DNA of 18,666 nucleotides from Pseudomonadota bacterium (GTDB taxonomy: Bacteria > Desulfobacterota > JAPLJL01): contig JAPLJL010000254.1 of the NCBI GenBank assembly GCA_026388615.1, positions 1 to 18,666 of the forward strand, in the 5' to 3' direction. The notes under the pieces were generated by a model. It saw only the letters and a program-made list of their open reading frames with translations, did not search any database and was not told where the DNA came from. Positions 7,488 to 15,910 of this stretch are shown piece after piece (the stretch's first letter is position 1; each line of letters starts with the position of its first letter). A program made the position numbers and the translations under genes.

Positions 7488-7642
7488 TTTGAACCCGAAA
7501 AATGCGATTGAATTCATTTCTCCGTCATACGCAGGCGGGATTTTTTTGTAGTTTGCCGATTTATCGGCGGTTTTAAAATCGCCCGATGAATCGGGCAACT
7601 ACATAATATCCGAAAATACTAACTGCATTTTTCGGGTTGAAA
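7488..7642. repeat. Palindromic element with outer inverted repeats
   Basis: AACCCGAAAAATGC (7492-7505) is matched by its exact reverse complement GCATTTTTCGGGTT (7625-7638); pairing resumes for three bases beyond one mismatch. Inside lies a separate strong palindrome (7547-7603). The arrangement resembles a small MITE or a BIME-like unit. The remainder of the 7400-7757 spacer shows no gene, only AAGGAG at 7747-7752 serving the next start. Confidence 0.6.
7547..7603. repeat. Cruciform-like double hairpin palindrome
   Basis: The 57 bases open TGTAGTT and close AACTACA around a central TTTTAAAA. Each half also folds by itself: GCCGATTTATCGGC on the left and GCCCGATGAATCGGGC on the right. The segment can form one long imperfect stem or two tandem hairpins, as REP/BIME-type repeats do. 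No T-run follows, so an intrinsic terminator is unlikely. Confidence 0.65.
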
Positions 7643-7757
7643 GGAAAAAATATTGTGTTTTTCTCCATCCGGTTTCAGTAAAATTGTCTTCGGTAAGAGG
7701 GGATAAATTTCATTTCCGGATATTTTAAGCTAACATTTATCAAAATAAGGAGAACCG

Positions 7758-9581
7758 ATGAGATTTCATAAAAACTATTGTTTTTTTATCGGGGTTTTAA
7801 TGATTTTTCCGCTTTTCGCCTGCGGAGGAGGGAAGAATAATACCGCTGTTCCCGCCGCGCCCGCCAGCCTCGCCGCCGCGGCGGTATCCACCACCCAGAT
7901 AGATCTTTCCTGGCAGGACAATTCCAGCGATGAGAAGGGATTCCAGCTCGAGCGGAAAACCGGGGGCGGCGCTTACGCGCTGCTGGCCAGCCTTTCGCTC
8001 GACGCGACTTCTTATTCCGACGCGGGTTTAACCCCGGACACATCCTATACTTACCGGGTCAACGCTTTTAACCACGGAGGCAATTCCGCTTACTCCAACG
8101 AAGTTACCGCTCAGACCCTGAGTAATCTTCCCGCCGCCCCCGCCGGTCTTTCGGCCGCGGCGGTTCCCGGACACCAGATCAATCTTTCCTGGTCGGCCGG
8201 TTCCAGCAATCAGGACGGTTTTGAGGTTGAACACAAAGCGGGAGACACGGGCACTTATGTTTCCCTGGGCACCCTGGGAGCCGGGGTTCTGACTTTTTCC
8301 GACCTTAATCTTACCCCGGGCGTTGATTATTATTACCGGGTCAGAGCCTACAACACTTACGGAAATTCCGGTTATTCCGGCGAAGCCTCGGCCCGGGCCC
8401 TGGAACCGGCCCTTCAGATCTCCGCGGGAGGTTTTCACACCTGCGCCTTGTTTGCGGGGGGGAAGGTGGAATGCTGGGGGGACAATTCCTACGGCCAGAT
8501 CGGAAATGGGACCACCACCACCGCATTTGTCCCGGTTCAGGTTTCAGGTTTATCCGAAGAAGTAACCGCCATTTCGGCCGGTTATTCGCATACCTGTGTT
8601 TTGACCCGGGCGGGAGGGGTGAAGTGCTGGGGGATAAACGACTCGGGTCAGCTGGGATTAGGGGAAATTTCCGGTCCGGAATATTGTACAGATAGTATGC
8701 CTTGCAGCAGGTTTCCGAGGGAGGTCCAGAATCTTTCTTCCGTGATCGCCATGATTTCCGCGGGGGCTTTTCATACCTGCGCTTTAACCGGGGGCGGAGG
8801 TTTGAAGTGCTGGGGTGACAATGCCTTCGGCCAGGTCGGGGATGGAACCACTAAGCCGCGCGGTTTCCCGGTGGACGTTTCGGGTCTGGTCTCCGGGATC
8901 GTCAATTTTTCTTCCGGAGGTTACCATAATTGCGCCGTGACCGGCGGCGGAGCAGTTAAGTGCTGGGGACTAAATGATTTCGGACAGTTGGGAATGGACC
9001 CGACCAGCGGTCCGGAATTAGTAACCTCCTACCAGGACGGTACCCCGTACCAGTACAGTTACAGTTCCACCCCGATCACGGTCCAGGGTTTCCCCTCCGA
9101 TTTTACCACCGTGGCTGCCGTTACCGCGGGGGGAATGCATTCCTGCGCTTTGAATTACATGGGGGCCGTTCAATGCTGGGGCCGCAACTTCTACGGGCAA
9201 CTGGGAAACGGCAGTTACAATGAATATATCCCGTCCCCGGTCTGTGTCGGCATGTCTTTATGCACGGGAGGGATGCAAAGCATTTCCGCCGGGAATAATC
9301 ATACCTGCGCCGTGACCACTGGGGGAGCCTTGAAATGCTGGGGAGAGGGTGATTTCGGCCAAATCGGGAATGGGGATACCCTGAACTATTACGATCCCCA
9401 ACCGGTTGCGAATGTGGCCTCCGGGGTTACCAGCGTTTCGGCGGGAGGAAACCACACCTGTGCCTTGATGGAAGGGGGATGGGCGAGATGCTGGGGGCTT
9501 AATCTTTCCGGCCAGCTCGGGGATGGCGCCCAAGAGGAACTCCAGGATACCCCGGTAAGGGTGTTTGGGATAGGCCCTTGA
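7758..9581 (+). CDS. Secreted lipoprotein: two FN3 domains plus seven-bladed RCC1 propeller
   Basis: This 607-residue protein begins with a lipoprotein signal (hydrophobic stretch ending PLFAC, lipobox Cys at about 22). Two fibronectin type III domains follow at about residues 35-121 and 126-213, each with the pattern I-x-L-S-W...YxYRVxAxN. From residue ~221 to the end there are seven RCC1-type repeats of the form SAGxxHTCAL...GxxxCWGxNxxGQLGxG, starting roughly at ISAGGFHTC, ISAGYSHTC, ISAGAFHTC, FSSGGYHNC, VTAGGMHSC, ISAGNNHTC and VSAGGNHTC. Seven units close a beta-propeller. Each blade carries a Cys pair, and two inter-blade inserts carry another pair. Such surface proteins are thought to bind proteins or glycans; the partner is unknown. 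AAGGAG (7747-7752) gives a strong ribosome binding site 5 bases before the ATG. Confidence 0.9.
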   Translation: MRFHKNYCFFIGVLMIFPLFACGGGKNNTAVPAAPASLAAAAVSTTQIDLSWQDNSSDEKGFQLERKTGGGAYALLASLSLDATSYSDAGLTPDTSYTYRVNAFNHGGNSAYSNEVTAQTLSNLPAAPAGLSAAAVPGHQINLSWSAGSSNQDGFEVEHKAGDTGTYVSLGTLGAGVLTFSDLNLTPGVDYYYRVRAYNTYGNSGYSGEASARALEPALQISAGGFHTCALFAGGKVECWGDNSYGQIGNGTTTTAFVPVQVSGLSEEVTAISAGYSHTCVLTRAGGVKCWGINDSGQLGLGEISGPEYCTDSMPCSRFPREVQNLSSVIAMISAGAFHTCALTGGGGLKCWGDNAFGQVGDGTTKPRGFPVDVSGLVSGIVNFSSGGYHNCAVTGGGAVKCWGLNDFGQLGMDPTSGPELVTSYQDGTPYQYSYSSTPITVQGFPSDFTTVAAVTAGGMHSCALNYMGAVQCWGRNFYGQLGNGSYNEYIPSPVCVGMSLCTGGMQSISAGNNHTCAVTTGGALKCWGEGDFGQIGNGDTLNYYDPQPVANVASGVTSVSAGGNHTCALMEGGWARCWGLNLSGQLGDGAQEELQDTPVRVFGIGP

Positions 9582-9657
9582 GGCTATTGACACATAACGA
9601 GGAATGATGAATTGTCGGGCATTGTAAGCCAGGGATTAAATTAAGGGGAATAATCTA

Positions 9658-9687
9658 TTGTTTTTGTTTTTCCTATAGAATTAAAAT
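9658..9687 (+). promoter_or_regulatory. Possible promoter for the first paralogous lipoprotein gene
   Basis: TTGTTT (9658-9663) and TAAAAT (9682-9687) are separated by 18 bases in the 228-bp spacer before the GTG start at 9810. The -10 matches the sigma-70 consensus at five of six positions, the -35 at only three. The AT-rich background makes chance matches likely. The rest of the spacer shows no gene. Confidence 0.3.
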
Positions 9688-9809
9688 ACTAACCAAGGGT
9701 TATTCATTAAGTCAAAGTCGCGGGGTTCAAATTTCTGGTTGGAGGGCAAAATTACAGCCTTTATTATGAGCCAGAAAAACCAACTTTAACATCCGGTAGG
9801 AGGGAAGTT

Positions 9810-11402
9810 GTGAAGAAAATGGGTCGGTTAAGACTCATGGCTTTCGGGGTGGTTTTAGTTGGCCTGATTTTTTACTGGGGGGTAGGTTGCTCCAGCGACA
9901 AGCCCAAGGACAACGAAAATATCGCCAAGGGAAAATCCCTCCTGGCGGAGGGCAACGGCGACGAAGCCCGCGATATTTTCTCCGCTGAACTGAACGGTGA
10001 CCCGGACAGCTGTAACGGCCGCTACGGCAGGATTCTCGCCGATAACCAATCTCTTCTTAAACTCTTCAACGATTTCCTGGCCACCGGGGCCGGGCTGGTC
10101 ACGGCGGGGTTCGGGCCGAGGATGGTGGTGGACGCTTATCCTTACCTGGATGACCTGCTCAATCCCTTCCACAAGATTTTAGTCGAAATGGAGGCTGATG
10201 CCGACCGGGTGGCCGAGCTCAATTGCACTTTTTACACCGAGGCCTACCCGGTCTCCCTGAATACCAACGATAACCAACCTATTATCAATGCGGTGTTAAC
10301 CGGGGAATGGGACCAGGTCCAGGCCTTGTTTATCGGGGGCCAGATCCATATGATGCTGGGTTTGATTGATTACATTTCCGCCCACAATCTGATGGTGGAC
10401 GTGGAAAGCATCCTGAACATGATTCAAACCGGAAACATCCAGGGCAGCCAGCTTATATATCAAGTCCGTTCCCTGGGGGGATTCATGCATGACAATCCCT
10501 ATTTCCTGACCAAGAGCGAGAATCGCTGGGATCTGGTAACGCAGGCGCGCCAGGAATGGATCGAAGGGCTTTCAGAGGATTCCGCGTTTCTCCAAGCGGT
10601 TGATGCGGGGAAAAGCGATCCTTCCCAAGCTATCTTAGGATTCATCGATCTGGACGGTGACGGTTTTGACGCGGGGGACGAATTGAGCCTCGGGATCAAC
10701 CGGCTCACCATTTCGGGAGGCACCACCCTGATCGGGAGGGTCAAATTCCAGGTTCCTGATTATCTCTCCCGCGACGTTGTCCTAGGGCTCGAGGGCCTTC
10801 TGGACAAGGCCCAAACGGCCCTGGAAGCTGTGGATCAGGGGGGATCCTCTGAAAGGATCGGGCTCGCGGACCTCAACCCCGCATTCATAGCCTTTTCCGG
10901 CGAAATCTCCTCCGCGATTCCCTTCGTTCAACTCAATCCCCTGCCGGACGTGATCCAGCTGGATCTCAAGGCTTTTTTCACCGATCCCAAGCCCGTGCGC
11001 GATTTCCTCCCGGTCATCGAAGAGGTCCGGAGCGGGGTCTATGAATTCATGCTGGAGGGTGAAGCGGTTCCGGACGGGAGTTGCGCTTCCTGTTGCATGG
11101 CGGACGGGGTAACGATCGCGGCGGGAGATGTCAGCCATTTTTCGAACGGATATCTGATCCCGGCTGATTGCATCACGGCCCAGTCCGGAGGGGTAGTGAA
11201 CCCGATCCCGTACATCGCTTTTTCCGATCCGAATTTCAACGGATTGCTCTGGCTCAACCTGGATCCGATCAGCGATAACGTGGGTTCCTGCCCGGCCGAC
11301 CCGGCCGGATATCTGCCTGCCGACCGGTATGCCCTGAATAAATTAATTTCCAGTTTGCTGGTCAGCACCACCTCTATTCCCGATTTCGGGATTTCTTTCT
11401 AA
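9810..11402 (+). CDS. Putative lipoprotein with TPR-like start and EF-hand-like loop (paralog A)
   Basis: A 530-residue protein starting at GTG, supported by AGGAGGG 6-12 bases upstream; an ATG at 9819 is an alternative. A hydrophobic segment ends in WGVGC, a relaxed lipobox with Cys at about 27. Residues ~38-80 (IAKGKSLLAEGNGDEARDIF and following) look like one TPR unit. A largely helical middle follows. Residues 280-291, DLDGDGFDAGDE, are a canonical EF-hand-type calcium loop. The C-terminus holds a conserved block with DCITAQ, NPIPYIAFSDPNFNGLLW and a late ALNKLISSLLV helix. Several cysteines (DPDSC, ELNC, ADC, GSC) are conserved with the next gene, suggesting disulfides. I do not recognise the family. 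Position beside the RCC1 lipoprotein suggests an envelope or surface role. Confidence 0.8.
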   Translation: MKKMGRLRLMAFGVVLVGLIFYWGVGCSSDKPKDNENIAKGKSLLAEGNGDEARDIFSAELNGDPDSCNGRYGRILADNQSLLKLFNDFLATGAGLVTAGFGPRMVVDAYPYLDDLLNPFHKILVEMEADADRVAELNCTFYTEAYPVSLNTNDNQPIINAVLTGEWDQVQALFIGGQIHMMLGLIDYISAHNLMVDVESILNMIQTGNIQGSQLIYQVRSLGGFMHDNPYFLTKSENRWDLVTQARQEWIEGLSEDSAFLQAVDAGKSDPSQAILGFIDLDGDGFDAGDELSLGINRLTISGGTTLIGRVKFQVPDYLSRDVVLGLEGLLDKAQTALEAVDQGGSSERIGLADLNPAFIAFSGEISSAIPFVQLNPLPDVIQLDLKAFFTDPKPVRDFLPVIEEVRSGVYEFMLEGEAVPDGSCASCCMADGVTIAAGDVSHFSNGYLIPADCITAQSGGVVNPIPYIAFSDPNFNGLLWLNLDPISDNVGSCPADPAGYLPADRYALNKLISSLLVSTTSIPDFGISF

Positions 11403-11510
11403 TCCGGATTGGCCATTTTTTTTTATAATTAGATTCCACCCATAAGGATGAGCGGCCCGCATCCCTATTCGGACCAAAACCCGGATATTTGAACTCGCGG
11501 ATGCCCACGC

Positions 11511-11539
11511 TTGTTTAAACTTATTAAAAAGAATAGAAT
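11511..11539 (+). promoter_or_regulatory. Possible promoter for paralog B
   Basis: TTGTTT (11511-11516) and TAGAAT (11534-11539) lie 17 bases apart in the 205-bp spacer, about 70 bases before the ATG at 11608. The -10 matches consensus at five of six positions; the -35 is weak. It would let the second paralog be expressed separately from the first. Confidence 0.35.
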
Positions 11540-11607
11540 AAAAGACTAAGAATTACCTGAAAAATTTAAAGTTTCAATTTATTAACCATCCAAGGGGGAA
11601 AAAAGTC

Positions 11608-13254
11608 ATGAAAAAAGCAAGTTTTGTCGGCGTCGTGGTTTCCGGTATAGTCATGGTTGCCCTGATGATCGGGAGCGGAGCGGGATGCGGGGGGGGGACC
11701 AGTGACAACGCAAATGTCGCCAACGGCAAGACCCTGCTGGCGGAAGAAAAAGGCGATAGCGCCCGGACGGTCTTCACCTCGGAGCTGACTGCCGACCCGG
11801 ATAGCTGCGGCGGTTTGTACGGAAGAATTCTCGCCGATGTGCAAGTCCTTTCGAAAAAAGCCAGCGACCTGGTTAATACCGGGGGCGGTCTGTTCACGAC
11901 GGAATACACCCCTTCCGCCACCACCACTACTACGGATCTTTATCAGGTAATCAATCCTATTCTTACCCCCTTCGTGAGCATTTTCGTCGAGATGGAAGCT
12001 GATACCGACCGGGTGGCGGAACTGGATTGCACCTTCCAGACCGACTCATTCCCGGTGTCTTTATACACAAGTGCCAGCTCAAGTGAACCTGCCGCGAGCG
12101 CGACGCTTTCCGGGGAATGGACCAAGGTCGAGGCCCTGATGATCGGGGGGGAAGTCCATATGGCCCTGGCTATGGTTGATTTTGTTTCCGCCCATAGTCT
12201 GAAGGTAAATATGGCAAGTCTGACCGACATTACGGATCTGCTGGATATTGAAGATCTGCTGAGCAAACTCCAGAGCGGGTCCCAGATTAACCAGGTCATT
12301 TACCAGATCCGTGCCATGGGAGCGCTCCTGGAAGACAATCCCGATTTCCTGACGAAAAGCTCGAGCCGGTGGGACATGATGGAGGACGTGCCGAAGGAAA
12401 TGGCCGAAGGATTTTCCGAATTCAACGCTATCTTTGACGCGCTTGAGGAAGCCAAGGGCGATCCCGCAAAAAAAATCATCGGTTTTGATGACAAAGACAA
12501 TAACGGTTTTGACGCCGGGGACGAGTTGAGCTTCGGAATCAAGCAGGCCACCATTTCGGGCGGCACCACCAAGGTGGATGGATTGAGAATCGTGATCCCG
12601 GATGTTCTCTCCAGCAGTTTTGTGCAGAACGGCCGGGACCTTCTGGACAAAGCCACAGACTCCCTAAAAGCAGCGAGTGCCGTTACCGCCACGGTAGGGG
12701 GATCCTCCTCGCGAATCGGGCTTTCGGATATCAGCCCGTTGCTCACGGTCTTTTCCGATAAGCTCGGGTCCATGCTCCCCTCCATCCTTCCTTCCATCCT
12801 CCCTTCCATGCAGATCCCGTCCATGCCGGATGTGATTGAGGTGGATCTCAAGGCTTTCTTCACTAACCCCAAACCCCTGCGGGATTTCATGCCGGTCATC
12901 CTGAACCACGAGTTTGTCATCGAAGGTGAAGTGGACGCGTCCGGGACGCCGTATGGAGCGGCGATCGTAGTGGGGGATAACGCTCATTTCCTGAGCACCA
13001 CCTCGATCTCGGCCGACTGCATCACGGCCCAGGCCGACGCGGTCGTGAACCCGATTCCTTATATTGAATTTTCCGACCCGACCTTCAACGGGCTGCTCTG
13101 GATCAACCTGGACCCGATTGACGATAATGTGACTTCCTGCTCGAGCAGCGACCCGGTTGGATACAATGTTGCCGACCAGTATTCCCTGAATAAATTAATC
13201 GCCGGCTTGATGGTTATGGTCACCACGGTACCAACCATCCCGATGCTGTTCTAA
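11608..13254 (+). CDS. Putative lipoprotein with TPR-like start and EF-hand-like loop (paralog B)
   Basis: A 548-residue tandem paralog of the preceding protein. The same order of parts is visible: signal segment ending SGAGC (relaxed lipobox), a TPR-like VANGKTLLAEEKGDSARTVF, the DPDSCGGLYGRILAD stretch, EADTDRVAELDCTF, and the EF-hand-like loop DKDNNGFDAGDE at residues 295-306. TISGGTT, EVDLKAFFTNPKPLRDFMPV and the C-terminal block DCITAQ...NPIPYIEFSDPTFNGLLW follow. The -C-T-F- and DCITAQ cysteines are kept. It differs by a Ser/Thr-rich insert near the start of the mature region and by the repeated LPSILPSILPSM around residue 392. AAGGGGG upstream gives a plausible ribosome binding site. 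Function unknown; the pair looks like a gene duplication followed by moderate divergence. Confidence 0.8.
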   Translation: MKKASFVGVVVSGIVMVALMIGSGAGCGGGTSDNANVANGKTLLAEEKGDSARTVFTSELTADPDSCGGLYGRILADVQVLSKKASDLVNTGGGLFTTEYTPSATTTTTDLYQVINPILTPFVSIFVEMEADTDRVAELDCTFQTDSFPVSLYTSASSSEPAASATLSGEWTKVEALMIGGEVHMALAMVDFVSAHSLKVNMASLTDITDLLDIEDLLSKLQSGSQINQVIYQIRAMGALLEDNPDFLTKSSSRWDMMEDVPKEMAEGFSEFNAIFDALEEAKGDPAKKIIGFDDKDNNGFDAGDELSFGIKQATISGGTTKVDGLRIVIPDVLSSSFVQNGRDLLDKATDSLKAASAVTATVGGSSSRIGLSDISPLLTVFSDKLGSMLPSILPSILPSMQIPSMPDVIEVDLKAFFTNPKPLRDFMPVILNHEFVIEGEVDASGTPYGAAIVVGDNAHFLSTTSISADCITAQADAVVNPIPYIEFSDPTFNGLLWINLDPIDDNVTSCSSSDPVGYNVADQYSLNKLIAGLMVMVTTVPTIPMLF

Positions 13255-13310
13255 GATTTTCCGGGCGGGGCGGGCAAGAACGGACAGGTGTTTTCTTCTC
13301 CTGATTTTCG

Positions 13311-13325
13311 GTTCGGGTTCCGAAC
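13311..13325 (+). promoter_or_regulatory. Hairpin over the translation start region
   Basis: GTTCGG (13311-13316) pairs perfectly with CCGAAC (13320-13325) across a 3-base loop, ending 3 bases before the ATG at 13329. No Shine-Dalgarno is visible there. In mRNA it could limit initiation, or initiation may use the ATG at 13335. A terminator is unlikely because no T-run follows. Confidence 0.35.
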
Positions 13326-13328
13326 TGA

Positions 13329-14144
13329 ATGCTGATGATTTTAATCGGAACCTCGGGTTACAGTTATGCGGACTGGCGGGGATTTTTCTATCCCCTCCAG
13401 ATGGCTGATAAGGATTTTCTCGAATATTATTCCCGTCATTTCAATGTCTGCGAGCTGAATTTCACTTATTACCAGATCCCGAGCACCAGAACCTTTGACC
13501 GGATGATTGAAAAATCCGGGGGCAAGATTGAGTTTGTCGCTAAAGCTCACCAATCCATTACCCACGGCCGGGACGCCGGGATCGAGGGAATCACCCGTTT
13601 CGGGAAAGCGCTGGAGCCGCTCTGGCGGGCCCAGTTGCTGGGAGGAATACTCCTCCAGTTTCCCTTTTCTTTCCGGTCCGATAAGATCAATTACGAATAT
13701 GTGCGGAGGCTTCGGGATTCTTTCGCCGATCTTCCCTTGGTGGCGGAATTCCGGAAACGCTCCTGGATCAAGGAAAGAACCTTTGATTTTCTCCGGGAGC
13801 TCAATATCGGGTTCTGCAACGTGGACGAACCTAAACTGCCCGGCCTGATGCCGCCGACGGCGGAGGTTACTTCTGAAATCGGCTATTTCCGCTTTCACGG
13901 CCGGAACCAGGCCAAGTGGTGGGAACACCAGGACCAGGCCGAGCGCTACGATTATCTCTATACCGAGGAGGAATTGCGGGAGTGGGTTCCCCGGATCCGG
14001 AAAGTGGAATCGAAAACCAAAAAAACATATGTGTTCACCAACAATCATTTCCAGGCCCAAGCGGTGAAAAACGCCGGGATGCTGAAAAACCTGCTTCTCC
14101 CCCATCCTTCTCCTCTTTTAATTAATGATGAAGACGGCCGGTAA
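13329..14144 (+). CDS. DUF72 (YecE-like) family protein
   Basis: A 271-residue cytoplasmic protein with the DUF72 TIM-barrel signature: IGTSGYSYADWRGFFYP at the start, then FNVCELNFTYYQIP, FVAKAHQSITH, GGILLQFPFSF, a VAEFRKRSW segment, YFRFHGRN near residue 185 and the late YVFTNNHFQAQAVKNA. The length is normal. The family is widespread and its biochemical role is unsettled; a nucleic-acid or sugar-related enzyme has been suggested from the fold. The start could be ATG 13329 or ATG 13335. Its 3' end overlaps the next gene by 20 bases, implying translational coupling in one operon. Confidence 0.9.
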   Translation: MLMILIGTSGYSYADWRGFFYPLQMADKDFLEYYSRHFNVCELNFTYYQIPSTRTFDRMIEKSGGKIEFVAKAHQSITHGRDAGIEGITRFGKALEPLWRAQLLGGILLQFPFSFRSDKINYEYVRRLRDSFADLPLVAEFRKRSWIKERTFDFLRELNIGFCNVDEPKLPGLMPPTAEVTSEIGYFRFHGRNQAKWWEHQDQAERYDYLYTEEELREWVPRIRKVESKTKKTYVFTNNHFQAQAVKNAGMLKNLLLPHPSPLLINDEDGR

Positions 14145-15150
14145 AATCGCACTCCTGGCGGGGGCAATCATCGCCGGAGCTTTTTTCGGGTTTTCCCGGG
14201 CGGAAGCGGCCGCTCCCCAATATATTATCCGGTTAGCCAGCCTGGCTCCCGAGGAAAGCTGCTGGGGCGATTTCGCCCGGAAGGTGAAGAACTACATCGA
14301 GGAACGGTCGCGGGGACGCGCGAAAATCATCTGGTACATGAGCGGGGCGGCGGGTGATGAGCCGGTGGTTTTGAAAAGAATAGAGAAGGGCGAATTACAG
14401 GGGGCGGTTTTGACCATTAACGGGATGGGTTTGGTCAACCCGGAGTTCCGGGTGCTTCTGCTTCCCTTCCTGATCCAGAATTATGCCGAGGAGGATTTCA
14501 TTCTTGATTCCATGTTCCCGGAATTCCAGCAGCTGGCCGAGGAAAAAGGCTACGCGCTTTTAGGCTTTACCGAGGTGGGTTTCAACCGGATTTTCACCAG
14601 GGAACCGCTCCAATCGATCCAGGATCTTTCCCGGGTTAAGATGTGGACCTGGGGAGGGGAGGACCTGGTTGAATCCGTCCTGAAGGGGGTGGGATTCAGC
14701 AACACGGTCCCGCTGCCTCTCCCCGAGGTGAAAAGCGCGCTGGAAAGGGGCACGGTTACCGCTTATTACTGCCCCTGTTATGCCCAGGCGGGTTTGCAGT
14801 GGTACCGCAATGCCGGGTACATTTCGGATTACACCTTCGGTTACTCTCCCGGGGCGGTGGTAATCGAGAAAAAATATTTCCAGAGCCTGCCCGCGGATAT
14901 TCAGAACACCATCCGGCAGGCAATGGATTTCATCCTCAAACCGCTGCGGGTGGTCGTGCGCGATGAGGAGGAAAAGGCCTGCCGGATCCTGACGCGGCAG
15001 GGAATGAAGGTAAATAAGTCATCCCCCGAGTTCATCGCGGAGTTGAAACGGAGATCCACCCTCCTGTATTACAAATATGCGGATAAAGAATACCGCCGCG
15101 AGCTTCTGCAGAAGATCCTCGATCGATTGCAAAAGTTCCGCTCCCGATAG
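14125..15150 (+). CDS. Orphan TRAP-type periplasmic binding protein (DctP/TatP-like)
   Basis: A 341-residue exported protein. The signal peptide has a hydrophobic core (IALLAGAIIAGAFFGF) and a probable cleavage after AEA near residue 28. The DctP fold is shown by the IRLASLAPEESCWGDFARKV opening, GELQGAVLTINGMG, LLLPFLI, GFTEVGFNRIFTREPLQSI, and ALERGTVTAYYCPCYAQAGL. Where classical dicarboxylate-binding members have a K-I-R-V segment with the ligand-binding Arg, this protein reads KMWTW (residues 172-176). That variation is what I recall for orphan TatP-like proteins lacking DctQ/DctM permeases. No permease gene is present here. The next gene encodes a membrane-anchored TPR-like protein, a possible partner. 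Ligand unknown; a carboxylate or a hydrophobic compound is possible. The start at 14125 overlaps the DUF72 gene; ATGATG gives two options. Confidence 0.85.
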   Translation: MMKTAGKIALLAGAIIAGAFFGFSRAEAAAPQYIIRLASLAPEESCWGDFARKVKNYIEERSRGRAKIIWYMSGAAGDEPVVLKRIEKGELQGAVLTINGMGLVNPEFRVLLLPFLIQNYAEEDFILDSMFPEFQQLAEEKGYALLGFTEVGFNRIFTREPLQSIQDLSRVKMWTWGGEDLVESVLKGVGFSNTVPLPLPEVKSALERGTVTAYYCPCYAQAGLQWYRNAGYISDYTFGYSPGAVVIEKKYFQSLPADIQNTIRQAMDFILKPLRVVVRDEEEKACRILTRQGMKVNKSSPEFIAELKRRSTLLYYKYADKEYRRELLQKILDRLQKFRSR

Positions 15151-15159
15151 GCCCCAGTG

Positions 15160-15182
15160 TTTCGAGTTTCTGGTTTCGAGTT
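15160..15182. repeat. Short direct repeat TTTCGAGTT x2
   Basis: TTTCGAGTT occurs at 15160-15168 and 15174-15182, just after the binding-protein stop codon. The same word family occurs after the transketolase C gene (6007-6050). The rest of the 93-bp spacer is AT-rich with no clear signal. Confidence 0.45.
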
Positions 15183-15243
15183 AAATTAAATAAAATAAAA
15201 AAACAATAAGACAGCAGGAATCGAAATTTCTCTGTGGGATTAA

Positions 15244-15903
15244 GTGAGCTTGGGAAAAAAAACGAAAGCCAAAAAGAAAACTTCGAGGAAAATCTGGGCC
15301 CTGGTCTTTGTCCTGGTTCTGGGATTTTGCGCCTGGGTTTACTGGGGGAATATCCCGTCCCGTTCCCGGCCGGCCCCGGCCCCGCCGCGGCCGCCGGCTG
15401 TGGCCCCGGGTGGAGTGGGTGAGACCGGGCCGGCCCCGGGCGAAAAAAAATCTTCTCCGCCGCCGGCAGTCCGGCCCAGATCCGCGGCGGCCCAATCCAA
15501 TCCCGCCGTTTCCGAGGAACAGCCCTTATTGGAAAAAATCCGGGGAAACGAAGCGGCGGGGAGGATGGAGGAAGCGGCCCGGGCCCGGTTTGAGCTTTCG
15601 GAATGGTATCTGCAAAAGGCCCTCTGGGAATGGACCGAGTTTGGACGAAACGGACCGGACTTGGATTTGATTCGCAAGGCCCTCGCGGTCCTGGACGAAG
15701 TAATCCAGCTCCGGCCCGGAACCGAACTGGCGGCGGAAGCCCAGCTCCGTCGGGCCAAGGTTTATCGCAACGGGTTAAGCGGCCTCTGGGATCAGGACCA
15801 TCGCCGGGAAGCCCGGGAAGAGCTGAATAAGGTATTGGAATATTATCCCCGCAGTAACGCCGCCCGGGAAGCCAGGGAAATACTGGCCCATCCGGGAAAG
15901 TGA
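15244..15903 (+). CDS. Membrane-anchored protein with Pro-rich linker and TPR-like C-terminus
   Basis: A 219-residue protein starting at GTG. It has a very basic N-terminus (SLGKKTKAKKKTSRK), one transmembrane anchor (WALVFVLVLGFCAWVYW, about residues 19-35), a Pro/Ala-rich linker to about residue 95, and a helical domain with TPR-like spacing: EAAGRMEEAARARFELSEWY, then LRKALAVLDEVIQLRPG-like and AEAQLRRAKVYRNG, ending with EELNKVLEYYPRSNAAREA. The topology puts the helical domain in the periplasm. Because it directly follows an orphan DctP/TatP-like protein, a TatT-like partner role is plausible, but the repeats are fewer than in known TatT. Ribosome binding site is weak. It ends 7 bases before the next gene. 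Confidence 0.75.
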   Translation: MSLGKKTKAKKKTSRKIWALVFVLVLGFCAWVYWGNIPSRSRPAPAPPRPPAVAPGGVGETGPAPGEKKSSPPPAVRPRSAAAQSNPAVSEEQPLLEKIRGNEAAGRMEEAARARFELSEWYLQKALWEWTEFGRNGPDLDLIRKALAVLDEVIQLRPGTELAAEAQLRRAKVYRNGLSGLWDQDHRREAREELNKVLEYYPRSNAAREAREILAHPGK

Positions 15904-15910
15904 GATATTC

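Noticed and set aside
9587..9592. Perfect TTGACA just after the RCC1 lipoprotein gene
   Set aside because: No acceptable -10 hexamer lies 16-18 bases downstream.
11400..11424. Possible terminator: AATCCGGATT palindrome followed by nine T after paralog A
   Set aside because: The palindrome has no loop and the T-run is separated by a second short palindrome, so no convincing stem-loop with T-tail forms.
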